Origin: Actinopolyspora halophila DSM 43834
GTDB lineage: Bacteria; Actinomycetota; Actinomycetes; Mycobacteriales; Pseudonocardiaceae
Length of the DNA: 64,000 bases
Reading direction: 5' to 3'
Assembly: GCF_000371785.1 (NCBI RefSeq)
Contig: NZ_AQUI01000002.1
Span: forward strand, 4,133,276 to 4,197,275
Part shown: positions 53,520 through 62,005 of the stretch, piece after piece
Layout: each line of letters opens with the position of its first letter
Position numbering within the stretch: the first letter of the stretch is position 1
The notes under the pieces: model-generated
Told to the model about the DNA's origin: nothing
Seen by the model: only the letters and a program-made list of their open reading frames with translations
The model's database searches: none
Translations under genes and position numbers: made by a program

Positions 53520-54404
53520 ATGCGTGTGGTGATCGCCGGTTCCTCCGGCCTGCTCGGAAGTCATCTCGTCCCCGCGCTGCGGCACGCACGGCACGAGGTG
53601 TTTCGCCTGGTGCGCGGTGCGGCGCAGGCGCCGGACGAACGTCAATGGGATCCGGACGAGGGCGAACTCGACGAGCACGCTCTCGACGACGCCGACGCCG
53701 TCGTCAACCTCTGCGGTGCCCCGCTGATGGGCAAGCGGTGGACGGCCGAGCGCAAACGGGAGCTGGACCACTCGCGGACCAGGAGCACGGCCGTGCTGGC
53801 CGAGGCCGTCCGCACGCGGCGGATCCCGACTTTGATCAACGCTTCCGGGGTGTCCTACTACGGAGACACCGGCAACAGGGTGGTCACCGAGTCGGCCGAA
53901 CCGGGAACCGGTTTTCTCGCCGACCTCTGCCGCCGCTGGGAAGCGGCGGCGGAGCACGCGGAGCCCGCCAGGGTCGTACGACTCCGGCTCGGTCCGGTGC
54001 TGTCCCCCTCGGGCGGGTTGCTGGGGCCGCTCAAACCACTGTTCTCCCTGATGCTCGGCGGCAGACTCGGCCCGGGAACGCAGTACGTGCCCTGGATATC
54101 CCTGGACGACGCGACAGCCGCGATCAGTTTCGCGCTCGAGAACCCGGAGCTGTCCGGACCGGTCAACCTCACCGGCCCCGAACCGGTCAGCAACGCCGAG
54201 TTCACCAGAGCCCTGGGTGAAGCACTCGGTCGCCCCACCCCGTGGGTGATCCCCGCCTTCGCCGTGCGGGCCGTGCTGGGAGAACTCGCCCAGCAGCTCG
54301 CGCTGACCGGCCAGCGAGCCGTGCCGGGAGTGCTGGAGGAGCACGGTTTCACCTTCCAGCACGCCACCGTGCGGTCCGCACTGGGAACCGCCATCTCCGC
54401 GTGA
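53520..54404 (+). CDS. TIGR01777-family NAD-dependent epimerase/reductase (Rv2216-like)
   Basis: A 294-residue protein with an N-terminal Rossmann motif (GSSGLLGSHL, about 6-15), the NLCGAPLMGKRWTAERKREL block and SGVSYYGDTG, all typical of the YfcH/SulA-like TIGR01777 family. A C-terminal DUF1731-type segment ends it (PVPGVLEEHGFTF-like). These proteins are extended SDRs of unknown substrate. ATG 53520 aligns with family members; no clear RBS is seen. It keeps the Rv2215-Rv2216-lipB order. Repeat copy C follows its stop. Confidence 0.9.
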   Translation: MRVVIAGSSGLLGSHLVPALRHARHEVFRLVRGAAQAPDERQWDPDEGELDEHALDDADAVVNLCGAPLMGKRWTAERKRELDHSRTRSTAVLAEAVRTRRIPTLINASGVSYYGDTGNRVVTESAEPGTGFLADLCRRWEAAAEHAEPARVVRLRLGPVLSPSGGLLGPLKPLFSLMLGGRLGPGTQYVPWISLDDATAAISFALENPELSGPVNLTGPEPVSNAEFTRALGEALGRPTPWVIPAFAVRAVLGELAQQLALTGQRAVPGVLEEHGFTFQHATVRSALGTAISA

Positions 54405-54429
54405 TCGAGGATTTCCCGCTTCGGTTTGC

Positions 54430-54506
54430 TCGGGTGGTCGGGTGGTCGGGTAGCCGTCACGTGAGTCGGCGCCTTGCGACGTTGGGCCGCTGGTGAGTAG
54501 CGACGG
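54430..54506 (+). repeat. copy C of the gene-end repeat family
   Basis: Lies after the epimerase stop in the same orientation as that gene. A TCGGGTGG-type direct repeat precedes the core TAGCCGTCACGTGAGTCGGC (54451-54470, extending to 54475), then module 3 with GTTGGGCCGC and GAGTAGCG (54480-54502). Confidence 0.7.
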
Positions 54507-54569
54507 TCCCTGCGGCGATCACACGGGCCCGTCGCTCCGTGCGGTGAACCTACCGAGGTCCACACGCGT

Positions 54570-54575
54570 TAGGCT
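54570..54575 (+). promoter_or_regulatory. -10 box of a predicted leaderless promoter (lipB)
   Basis: TAGGCT, 6 nt before GTG 54582. Confidence 0.55.
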
Positions 54576-54581
54576 GGCCAC

Positions 54582-55328
54582 GTGAGTGACAGCGGAAGCT
54601 CGTGCCGCTCCGCCTCGCACGAGATCGAGGTGCAGGAGCTGGGCACGGTCGACTACGAGACCGCATGGCAACGTCAGCGGGAGCTGGCCACGGCACGCGC
54701 GGAGGACTCCGGGACGGACACACTCCTGCTGCTGGAGCATCCCTCGGTCTACACGGCGGGGAAGCGCACCAGGCCCGAGGACCGCCCGCAGGACGGCACA
54801 CCGGTGATCGACGTCGACCGTGGTGGCAAGATCACCTGGCACGGTCCGGGACAGCTCGTCGGCTACCCGATCCTGCGGCTCGCGGACCCGGTCGACGTGG
54901 TCGAGTACGTGCGCAGGCTGGAGCAGGCGCTGATCCGGGTGTGTGCCGAGTTCGGCCTGCGCACCGGACGTGTCGATGGACGCAGCGGTGTGTGGCTCGC
55001 CGCCGACGGGAACCGCCCGGAACGCAAGATCGCCGCGATCGGCATCCGAGTACAGCGCGGCGTGACGATGCACGGCCTCGAGCTCAACTGCAACTCGGAC
55101 ATGAGCGAGTTCGACCGCATCGTCCCCTGCGGGATCAGCGACGCCGGGGTCACCTCGCTGTCGGCGGAACTGGGCGGGGAGGTCACCGTGGAGGAGGCGC
55201 TTCCGCTGGTGCGGAAGGCCGTGCCGGAGGCGTTGGACGGCACCCTCGAGGTCACCGAGTGCGACATCCGGGCTGCTGCCGAGGCACCGGCCGGTATGAC
55301 GTTCTCGCTGGACCCGAGCCTGCGCTGA
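54582..55328 (+). CDS. lipB: lipoyl(octanoyl) transferase
   Basis: A 248-residue LipB that moves octanoate from acyl carrier protein to the lipoyl-domain lysine. [17 protein letters not shown] (80-96) is the signature. The catalytic pair is Lys149 (ERKIAAIGI) and Cys183 (VPCGISDAG). The substrates are the E2 lipoyl domains encoded 2 kb upstream. M. tuberculosis has lipA directly downstream; here two unrelated genes separate them. Confidence 0.95.
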   Translation: MSDSGSSCRSASHEIEVQELGTVDYETAWQRQRELATARAEDSGTDTLLLLEHPSVYTAGKRTRPEDRPQDGTPVIDVDRGGKITWHGPGQLVGYPILRLADPVDVVEYVRRLEQALIRVCAEFGLRTGRVDGRSGVWLAADGNRPERKIAAIGIRVQRGVTMHGLELNCNSDMSEFDRIVPCGISDAGVTSLSAELGGEVTVEEALPLVRKAVPEALDGTLEVTECDIRAAAEAPAGMTFSLDPSLR

Positions 55329-55377
55329 TCCCGCTTTCGCGGGGCGCCGTACGGGCCGCCGGCACGGAACCCCGTGG

Positions 55378-56325
55378 TCAGTCCAGGCTGCCCGCCACCT
55401 CGGAGGCCACCAGCTCGAGGTGGTCCGGATCGGTCAGGTCGAGCACCTGGAGGTAGGCCCTGGTGATCCCGGTGCTCCTGCGCCACCGCCCGATCTTGTC
55501 CACCACCTCGGACGGGGTGCCCGCCAGGCCGTTGGCGCGGAGCTCGTCCACATCGCGTCCGATCGCCTCGGCACGTCGGGCGAGCTCGGACTCGTTCCTC
55601 CCGACGCAGAGCACGAGCGCGGCCGAGCGCACGATCTCCGCCGGATCCCTTCCGACCTCCCGACACGCCGCGTCGACACGTTCGAACTGCGCCCGCGCCG
55701 TGTCCTCGTCCACGAAGGGAAGGTTGAACTCGTCGGCGAATCTCGCCGCCAGCTCGGGGGTCCGCTTCTTGCCCGCCCCTCCGATGAGCACGGGAGGCCG
55801 AGGACGCTGTACCGGCTTCGGCAGCGCCGGGGAGTCGCTGATCCGGTAGTGGGTGCCCTCGTGGTCGAAGGTGGAACCGGAGGGCGTGGCCCACATGCCG
55901 GTGACGATCTCCAGCTGCTCGCTGTACCAGTCGAAGCGTTCCCGCAGCGGTGGGAACGGGATGCCGTAGGCCGTGTGCTCCTCCGCGTACCAGCCGCTGC
56001 CGAGTCCGAGCTCGACCCGCCCTCCGGACATCTGATCCACCTGGGCGACCGAGATGGCGAGCGGACCGGGCAGGCGGAACGTCGCCGCGCTCATCAGCGT
56101 GCCCAGCCGCAACCGGGAGGTCTCGCGCGCCAGTCCGGCCAGCGTCAGCCACGCGTCCGTCGGCCCGGGCAGCCCGCTGGCATCTCCCATCCGCAGATAG
56201 TGATCCGAACGGAAGAAGGCGTCGTAACCCGCCGATTCCGCCGTGCGCGCCACCCGGAGCAGATCGTCGTAGGTGGCGCCCTGCTGGGGCTCGGTGAAGA
56301 TCCTGAGCTTGAATTCTTCGGTCAC
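55378..56325 (-). CDS. LLM-class F420-dependent oxidoreductase
   Basis: A 315-residue TIM-barrel oxidoreductase of the luciferase-like superfamily, F420-dependent branch. The N-terminal FKLRIFTEPQ strand, FRSDHYL, RLRLGTLMSAATFR and GGRVELGLGSGWYAEEH are the classic motifs; the TFRLPGPLA bulge region is where F420 contacts are made. Hydride transfer with F420 is inferred from these motifs. The GTG at 56325 has TAGTCT 7 nt upstream; the much longer frame upstream is not coding. With the divergent SDR it interrupts the conserved lipB-lipA pair, on the opposite strand. Confidence 0.92.
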   Translation of the reverse strand: MTEEFKLRIFTEPQQGATYDDLLRVARTAESAGYDAFFRSDHYLRMGDASGLPGPTDAWLTLAGLARETSRLRLGTLMSAATFRLPGPLAISVAQVDQMSGGRVELGLGSGWYAEEHTAYGIPFPPLRERFDWYSEQLEIVTGMWATPSGSTFDHEGTHYRISDSPALPKPVQRPRPPVLIGGAGKKRTPELAARFADEFNLPFVDEDTARAQFERVDAACREVGRDPAEIVRSAALVLCVGRNESELARRAEAIGRDVDELRANGLAGTPSEVVDKIGRWRRSTGITRAYLQVLDLTDPDHLELVASEVAGSLD

Positions 56326-56332
56326 GTCGTCG

Positions 56333-56338
56333 AGACTA
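56333..56338 (-). promoter_or_regulatory. -10 box of a predicted leaderless promoter (LLM oxidoreductase)
   Basis: TAGTCT on the minus strand, 7 nt before GTG 56325; it fixes the start of this gene. Confidence 0.55.
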
Positions 56339-56490
56339 ACGACCTTCGGAGCGCTCCGCTCCGCGCGTCGCCCCGCGAAAGGTGGGCGTGCCCGGACCGA
56401 GCAGCGTCGCCTCGGCACGTCCGGTTTTCGCGAACACCGACCGCGGAGGCGGCGTTTGTCCCGGTGATCACCGTGGGGTAGGACTACGGC

Positions 56491-57423
56491 ATGACCAAGT
56501 GGGACGAAAGCGCCATCCCGGACCAGTCCGGAAGGACGGTTCTGATCACCGGGGCGAATTCCGGCCTGGGGCTGCACAGCGCCCGTGTCCTCGCCGAACG
56601 CGGCGCGCGGGTGCTGCTCGGCTGCAGGGACTCCGAACGCGGCACGGACGCGTTGCGCAGGGTCGCGGCGACGGCCACGACCCCTCCCGAACTGATCCGG
56701 CTCGACCTGGCCGATCTGAACTCGATCCGCGACGCCGCCCCCACCGTCAGGGAACGCACCGGTGATCGGCTGGACCTGTTGATGAACAACGCCGGAGTCA
56801 TGGCGACTCCGCACCGGAGCACCGTGGACGGTCACGAGCTGCAGTTCGGAACCAACCATCTCGGTCACGCCGCGCTGACCTGGTTGTTGATGCCCGCCCT
56901 GCGCGGCTCGGCGAACGCGCGGGTGGTGACGACGACCAGTCTCGCCCACCACGGCGGAGGACTCGACACCGCGGACCCGAACTTCCGGCGCCGCCGCTAC
57001 ACCCCGGTGCGGGCCTACTCTCAGTCCAAACTGGCCAATCTGCTGTTCACCCGCGAACTGGACAGCAGGCTCCGCGCCACCGAAGCGGACGTGATCGGCG
57101 TATCCGCGCACCCGGGCCTGACCGCGACCGAGCTGCTCTCCAACTCCGCTCGGCAACGCAGGCTGCCCGAGGCGGTGGACAAGGTGGTCCGCTCGGCCAC
57201 CGGTGCGCTCACCCAGCGGGTGGAGATCGGGGCGCTGCCCCAGCTGTACGCGGCCACCGCCCCCGGGGTTACCGGCGACGACTTCTCCGGCCCCTCCCGA
57301 ATGGCCGAGACCCGCGGGGCCCCCAAACGAGCCAGGAAGAACCCCGCGGCGGAGGACGACTCGACCGCGAAACGCCTCTGGGAGATCACCGCCGAGCTGA
57401 CCGGTGTGGAACCACCCCTGTGA
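56491..57423 (+). CDS. short-chain dehydrogenase/reductase
   Basis: A 310-residue classical SDR of the retinol-dehydrogenase/WWOX-like group. The cofactor motif is TGANSGLG (20-27), NNAG is at 99-102, and the catalytic Ser150, Tyr176 and Lys180 (YSQSK) are present. Substrate is likely a lipophilic alcohol or ketone, not predictable further. A TAGGAC box lies 6 nt before the ATG, one base off the leaderless pattern seen elsewhere. It is divergent from the F420 oxidoreductase and precedes lipA by 159 bp. Confidence 0.92.
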   Translation: MTKWDESAIPDQSGRTVLITGANSGLGLHSARVLAERGARVLLGCRDSERGTDALRRVAATATTPPELIRLDLADLNSIRDAAPTVRERTGDRLDLLMNNAGVMATPHRSTVDGHELQFGTNHLGHAALTWLLMPALRGSANARVVTTTSLAHHGGGLDTADPNFRRRRYTPVRAYSQSKLANLLFTRELDSRLRATEADVIGVSAHPGLTATELLSNSARQRRLPEAVDKVVRSATGALTQRVEIGALPQLYAATAPGVTGDDFSGPSRMAETRGAPKRARKNPAAEDDSTAKRLWEITAELTGVEPPL

Positions 57424-57570
57424 ATTCCTGCCCGCTCCGCTGTCGAGCTCCGCCTGCGGGTGAGCGGTCGCCGCGGACGAGGTCCAGGCCCTCGCTCGGG
57501 ACCGGACGTGGTGGCCCTCGAGTGGAGATCGGGTGACCTCGGTCATTGTCGCCGCCCGGCCGCCGGGGCG

Positions 57571-57576
57571 TAGCCT
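57571..57576 (+). promoter_or_regulatory. -10 box of a predicted leaderless promoter (lipA)
   Basis: TAGCCT, 6 nt before GTG 57583. Confidence 0.55.
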
Positions 57577-57582
57577 GTGGTC

Positions 57583-58584
57583 GTGACTGTGGCGCCGGAG
57601 GGGCGGAAGTTGTTGCGGCTGGAAGCCCGCAACAGCCAAACGCCGATCGAGAAGAAGCCGTCCTGGATCAAGACGCGTGCCCGCATGGGGCCGGAGTACC
57701 AGGAGCTCAAGGGACTGGTACAGCGTGAGGGTCTCAACACCGTCTGCGAGGAGGCGGGCTGTCCCAACATCTTCGAATGCTGGGAGGACAGGGAAGCCAC
57801 CTTCCTCATCGGCGGGGACCAGTGCACCCGCCGCTGTGACTTCTGCCAGATCGACACGGGCAAGCCCGCCGAGCTGGACACCACCGAGCCGCGGAAGGTC
57901 GCGGAGTCGGTGCAGGCGATGGGCCTGCGCTACTCGACCGTGACCGGTGTGGCCCGTGACGACCTGGACGACGGCGGGTCCTGGCTGTACGCGGAGACGG
58001 TGCGTCAGATCCACGATCTGAACCCCGGAACCGGTGTCGAGCTGCTCATCCCGGACTTCAACGCCGAACCCGACCAGCTCGCCGAGGTCTTCGGATCACG
58101 TCCGGAGGTGCTCGCGCACAACATCGAGACGGTTCCGAGCGTGTTCAAGCGGATGCGGCCCGCTTTCCGCTACGACCGCTCGCTCAAGGTGCTCACGCTC
58201 GCCCGCGAGGCGGGGTTGGTCACCAAGTCCAACCTGATCCTCGGGATGGGCGAGACTCCCGAGGAGGTCGAGCCCACGCTTCGTGATCTGCACGAGGCGG
58301 GCTGCGACATCATCACCATCACGCAGTACCTGCGTCCCAGCCCGCGGCACCACCCGGTGGACCGCTGGGTCAAGCCCGAGGAGTTCGTGGAGCACACCAA
58401 GGCCGCGGAGCGGATCGGGTTCCCCGGCGTCATGGCGGGGCCGCTGGTGCGGTCCAGCTACCGCGCCGGGAGGCTGTACGCCAAGGCCACCGAGCACCGC
58501 GGCATGCCGCTCTCGGAGAACCTCGAGCACCTGGCCAGGGCCGGAACGGCCGCTCAGGAGGCGAGCAACCTGCTGTCCAGCTGA
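57583..58584 (+). CDS. lipA: lipoyl synthase (radical SAM)
   Basis: A 333-residue LipA that inserts two sulfurs into octanoyl-E2. The auxiliary cluster cysteines are Cys55, Cys60 and Cys66, and the radical-SAM cysteines are Cys81, Cys85 and Cys88 (CTRRCDFC). The C-terminal RSSY motif, whose serine binds the auxiliary cluster, is near residue 290. The start at GTG 57583 aligns with the M. tuberculosis protein ([12 protein letters not shown] versus VAAEGRRLLRLE) and is supported by the -10 box. DUF4191 follows 215 bp downstream, past a hairpin. Confidence 0.97.
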   Translation: MTVAPEGRKLLRLEARNSQTPIEKKPSWIKTRARMGPEYQELKGLVQREGLNTVCEEAGCPNIFECWEDREATFLIGGDQCTRRCDFCQIDTGKPAELDTTEPRKVAESVQAMGLRYSTVTGVARDDLDDGGSWLYAETVRQIHDLNPGTGVELLIPDFNAEPDQLAEVFGSRPEVLAHNIETVPSVFKRMRPAFRYDRSLKVLTLAREAGLVTKSNLILGMGETPEEVEPTLRDLHEAGCDIITITQYLRPSPRHHPVDRWVKPEEFVEHTKAAERIGFPGVMAGPLVRSSYRAGRLYAKATEHRGMPLSENLEHLARAGTAAQEASNLLSS

Positions 58585-58646
58585 GCCGCGGGGCGTGGCA
58601 CAGCGGAACTTCCGCGCTCGCCGCTTTCGGACCGATCGGGACCGAA

Positions 58647-58690
58647 GCGGTGCGGGGTGGGCGCACCGGCACCCGCCCACCCCGCACCGC
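58647..58690 (+). terminator. hairpin terminator after lipA
   Basis: Perfect 17-bp stem (58647-58663 / 58674-58690) with a 10-nt loop, 62 nt after the stop. No T-run. Confidence 0.65.
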
Positions 58691-58787
58691 CGGCCGCACG
58701 CACGAGGCCGCTTCCCCGAGAAGCGCTCCTCAACGCTCCGATCCGGATCGGGGCGAACCGTATGGACGAGTCCCGCATCCCCGGCCG

Positions 58788-58793
58788 TATCCT
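58788..58793 (+). promoter_or_regulatory. -10 box of a predicted leaderless promoter (DUF4191 gene)
   Basis: TATCCT, 6 nt before ATG 58800. Confidence 0.55.
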
Positions 58794-58799
58794 GTGGGT

Positions 58800-59525
58800 A
58801 TGGCCAAGCAGGACCGGGCCGCCAAGAAAGAAGCGGCCAAGCAGAAGCGGCAGGCGTCGAGCGCCCGCCGCAAACAGCTGTTCGAGGCGTTCAAGATGCA
58901 ACGCCGGGAGGATCGGCTGCTCGTACCGCTGATGCTCGCGGTGCTGCTCGGCACGGCCGTAGTGGCGTTCCTACTCGGCCTCGTCTGGGGACTGCAGTGG
59001 TTCTTCCTCCCCGTGGGCGTAGCCCTCGGTGCGCTGGGAGCGGTCATCATCTTCGGCAGGCGCGTGCAGGCCAACGTCTACAGCAAGGCCAGCGGGCAGC
59101 CCGGTGCCGCGGGCTGGGCCCTGGAGAACATGCGGGGCAAGTGGCAACTGGCCCAGGGAGTGGCCGGGACCAGCCAACTCGACGCGGTGCACCGGGTCAT
59201 CGGCAAGCCGGGGGTCGTGCTGGTCGGTGAGGGCTCCCCGAACCGGGTGAAGAACCTCATGAGCCAGGAGAAGAAGCGCATCTCCCGGCTGGTGGGCGAC
59301 ACTCCCATCTACGAGTTCGTCGTCGGGGACGAACAGGACCAGGTTCCGCTGAGCAAGCTCCAGTCCAGGATCATGAAGCTACCGCGCAACATCAACGCGG
59401 GGCAGATCGACTCGCTGGACAAACGCCTCGAAGCCATCGGGAACAGGGGCACGGCCACGCCCAAGGGCCCCGCTCCGCAGGGCGCCAAGATGCGCAACAT
59501 GCAACGCGCCACCCGCAGGAAGTAA
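58800..59525 (+). CDS. DUF4191 membrane protein (Rv2219-like)
   Basis: A 241-residue protein of the actinobacterial DUF4191 family. A lysine-rich N-terminus (about 1-35) is followed by two membrane helices (about 40-58 and 62-80) and a large cytoplasmic domain (about 85-241). Conserved blocks include GAAGWALENMRGKWQLAQGVAGT-like residues and VLVGEGSPNRVKNLM. It follows lipA, as Rv2219 does. Function unknown; a link to membrane-associated lipoylation is only suggested by position. Confidence 0.87.
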   Translation: MAKQDRAAKKEAAKQKRQASSARRKQLFEAFKMQRREDRLLVPLMLAVLLGTAVVAFLLGLVWGLQWFFLPVGVALGALGAVIIFGRRVQANVYSKASGQPGAAGWALENMRGKWQLAQGVAGTSQLDAVHRVIGKPGVVLVGEGSPNRVKNLMSQEKKRISRLVGDTPIYEFVVGDEQDQVPLSKLQSRIMKLPRNINAGQIDSLDKRLEAIGNRGTATPKGPAPQGAKMRNMQRATRRK

Positions 59526-59568
59526 TCGGGAAAGCTCCCCGTGGCGAAGTCCACGCTTCTCGAACGGG

Positions 59569-59599
59569 CACGGTCTCCGCCACGGAGCGCGGGGACCGT
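59569..59599. terminator. hairpin between convergent DUF4191 and RDD genes
   Basis: 12-bp stem (59569-59580 / 59588-59599) with one G-T pair and a 7-nt loop. It could serve both strands. Confidence 0.5.
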
Positions 59600-59716
59600 G
59601 CACCGGCGACGGTCTCCGCGGGAACCGTCGCGCGAGGGAGTGCTCGCGGGGGTGAAGCGCCGGTTACCTACCTTCACCCGTCCGGATGAAGCGTTTCCGG
59701 GGACGTAACCGAACCG

Positions 59717-60184
59717 TCAACGGCGCAGCACGACGGTTCCGCTCAGCCGGTCGTGCCAGGATCGACCGTCCAGGTTCCACAGGACCGCGGGGACTACCAC
59801 CGCGCTCAGGACACAGCGCAGCAGTGCCCTGGGAACCCCCACGGTCGTCGAACCGTCGAGACGCGCCACCCATATTCCGACGGCGGCCATCCCCGGGGTG
59901 AACCCGAAGAAGGCGACCGGGACGAAGGTGATCACCGCCCACGCGAGCAGGCTCCAGTTCTTCGGGAGCTCGGGAGCGGTGAACAGCCCGGCCACCAAGG
60001 CCGCCAGCACGATGTCCAGCAGAAATCCCGTCACACGCCGCCCGGTGGGGGCAACGGAGCCGGAACCGCTTTCCGGCAGACCGATACGTTCGCCCCGCCA
60101 GCTCTGCTGCGGCTCGGCGGATTCGCGCGCGGCCGAAGGGCCGGACAACCAGGACCCGAGTACTCTACCCACGAGAACCAGCAT
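59717..60184 (-). CDS. RDD-family membrane protein (Rv2219A-like)
   Basis: A 155-residue protein. A soluble N-terminal part is followed by the RDD domain with three membrane helices (about 60-78, 82-104, 120-136). The name-giving Arg and Asp are in GRRVTGFLLDIVLA, and the second Asp is in SWHDRLSGTVV near the end. RDD proteins may take part in ion or osmolyte transport. ATG 60184 lacks a strong RBS; GTG 60196 is an alternative with GGAGG upstream. It sits divergent to glnA, matching the Rv2219A position. Confidence 0.85.
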   Translation of the reverse strand: MLVLVGRVLGSWLSGPSAARESAEPQQSWRGERIGLPESGSGSVAPTGRRVTGFLLDIVLAALVAGLFTAPELPKNWSLLAWAVITFVPVAFFGFTPGMAAVGIWVARLDGSTTVGVPRALLRCVLSAVVVPAVLWNLDGRSWHDRLSGTVVLRR

Positions 60185-60309
60185 ACGGGCCGCCACGGAG
60201 GTCGTTGCCTCCACACCGCGGACACGTCGACCGCGACCACGCGTTCGGCCTACCCGCTGCCCTGGGGACGAGCGGCGGCACAACAGAATCGAAACCCGGA
60301 TCCGTTTCG

Positions 60310-60347
60310 TTAACGTCGGCGAAACACAGGGGTGACGGTGGGGCAAC
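60310..60347 (+). promoter_or_regulatory. GlnR-type operator upstream of glnA (two a/b site pairs)
   Basis: Four 5-mers at exact 6-nt spacing: TTAAC-n6-GAAAC-n6-GTGAC-n6-GCAAC. This matches the actinobacterial GlnR box gTnAC-n6-GaAAC repeated twice, with one mismatch in the first and one in the last half-site. It ends 83 nt before the glnA start. Confidence 0.7.
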
Positions 60348-60430
60348 ACCCCGTCCCTAACTTCGTCCCCGAGTCGGCGGCAAAAGCTTGCCCCGATGAG
60401 CGGCGCCAATGCGTGAAGGAGCCATCGAGG

Positions 60431-61855
60431 GTGTTCAAGAATGCAGACGAGGTCCTACGCTTCATCTCCGACGAGGGCGTGAAGATCGTCGACGTCCGGT
60501 TCTGCGACCTGCCGGGCGTCATGCAGCACTTCACCGTCCCCGCCTCGGCGTTCGACCACGACACCTTCACCGAGGGGTTGGCCTTCGACGGCTCTTCGGT
60601 GCGTGGTTTCCAGTCGATCCACGAATCGGACATGCTGTTGCTGCCCGACCCTTACACGGCCCGGATCGATCCGTTCCGCATCGAGAAGACACTGATCCTC
60701 AACTTCTTCGTGCACGACCCGTTCACGTTGGAGCCCTACAGCCGTGACCCGCGCAACATCGCGCGCAAGGCGGAGCAGTACCTGAGCGAGTCCGGGATCG
60801 CGGACACCGCGTTCTTCGCGTCCGAGGCGGAGTTCTACATCTTCGACTCGGTACGCTACTCCGAGGACGCGAACTCCTCCTTCCACGAAGTGGATTCGGT
60901 CGAGGGCTGGTGGAACACCGGGCGAGCCGAAGAAGGCGGCAACCTGGGGTACAAGACCCGCTACAAGGGCGGATACTTCCCCGTCGCGCCCTATGATCAC
61001 TACGCCGATCTGCGCGACGAGATGACCAGCGAGCTCATCAAGGCCGGGTTCGAGGTGGAGCGCGCGCACCACGAGGTGGGCACCGGCGGCCAGGCCGAGA
61101 TCAACTACAAGTTCAACACGATGCTGCACGCGGCCGACGACCTGCAGCTGTTCAAGTACATCATCAAGAACACCGCGTGGCGCAACGGCAAGACCGTCAC
61201 CTTCATGCCGAAGCCGCTGTTCGGCGACAACGGATCGGGCATGCACTGCCACATGTCGCTGTGGCAGAACGGCGCCCCGATGTTCCACGACGAGTCCGGC
61301 TACGCGGGGCTGTCCGACACCGCCCGGTACTACATCGGCGGCATCCTGCACCACGCCCCGAGCCTGCTGGCGCTGACCAACCCGACGGTGAACTCCTACC
61401 ACCGGCTGGTCCCCGGCTTCGAGGCTCCGGTGAACCTGGTGTACTCGCAGCGCAACCGCTCCGCCTGCATGCGGATCCCGATCACGGGCACCAACCCGAA
61501 GGCCAAGCGCGTCGAGTTCCGCTGCCCCGATCCGTCCGGCAACCCCTACCTCGGGTTCGCCGCGATGCTGATGGCGGGCATGGACGGCATCCGCAACAAG
61601 ATCGAGCCGGCCGAGCCGATCGACAAGGACCTCTACGAGCTTCCGCCGGAGGAAGCCAAGAACGTGCCGCAGGTTCCCTCCAGCCTCGCCGAGGCGGTGG
61701 ACAGCCTGGAGGCCGACCACGACTACCTGCTCGAGGGCGGTGTGTTCACCGAGGACCTCCTGGAGAACTTCATCGCGCTCAAGCGGGAGAACGAGATCGA
61801 CCCGATCCGGCTCCGTCCGCACCCGTACGAGTTCGCGCTGTACTACGACGTGTGA
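60431..61855 (+). CDS. glnA: glutamine synthetase, type I
   Basis: A 474-residue GSI, very close to M. tuberculosis GlnA1 (Rv2220). It makes glutamine from glutamate, ammonia and ATP as a dodecamer. Blocks visible are [10 protein letters not shown] (51-60), the ATP/metal site [10 protein letters not shown], the [13 protein letters not shown] loop, and the adenylylated Tyr402 in [11 protein letters not shown], so it is the beta-type controlled by GlnE, whose gene lies at the window's right end. The GTG at 60431 has AAGGAG about 10 nt upstream; in-frame codons to 60332 lack homology. Expression is likely under GlnR through the upstream box. Confidence 0.97.
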   Translation: MFKNADEVLRFISDEGVKIVDVRFCDLPGVMQHFTVPASAFDHDTFTEGLAFDGSSVRGFQSIHESDMLLLPDPYTARIDPFRIEKTLILNFFVHDPFTLEPYSRDPRNIARKAEQYLSESGIADTAFFASEAEFYIFDSVRYSEDANSSFHEVDSVEGWWNTGRAEEGGNLGYKTRYKGGYFPVAPYDHYADLRDEMTSELIKAGFEVERAHHEVGTGGQAEINYKFNTMLHAADDLQLFKYIIKNTAWRNGKTVTFMPKPLFGDNGSGMHCHMSLWQNGAPMFHDESGYAGLSDTARYYIGGILHHAPSLLALTNPTVNSYHRLVPGFEAPVNLVYSQRNRSACMRIPITGTNPKAKRVEFRCPDPSGNPYLGFAAMLMAGMDGIRNKIEPAEPIDKDLYELPPEEAKNVPQVPSSLAEAVDSLEADHDYLLEGGVFTEDLLENFIALKRENEIDPIRLRPHPYEFALYYDV

Positions 61856-61871
61856 TCGACGGACCCCCGCG

Positions 61872-61913
61872 CCGGTGAGAGAGGGCCCCCGCGCGGGGGC
61901 CCTCTCTCACCGG
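61872..61913. terminator. 42-bp perfect loopless palindrome after glnA
   Basis: Left half 61872-61892 and right half 61893-61913 are exact reverse complements with no spacer. It starts 17 nt after the glnA stop and faces the convergent oxidoreductase gene, so it probably stops transcription from both sides. Confidence 0.8.
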
Positions 61914-62005
61914 TAGCCGGTTCTCACTGGTAACCGACCGCACCTCGCGGTGCGGGCGGACGCGTGCCCGAGGACCACGCGTCCGGGACATCTGCCCACG
62001 ACATC

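Noticed and set aside
56326-58014. Upstream extension of the F420 oxidoreductase frame
   Set aside because: It is antisense to the SDR and lipA genes. Family homology starts at GTG 56325, which has a -10 box 7 nt upstream.
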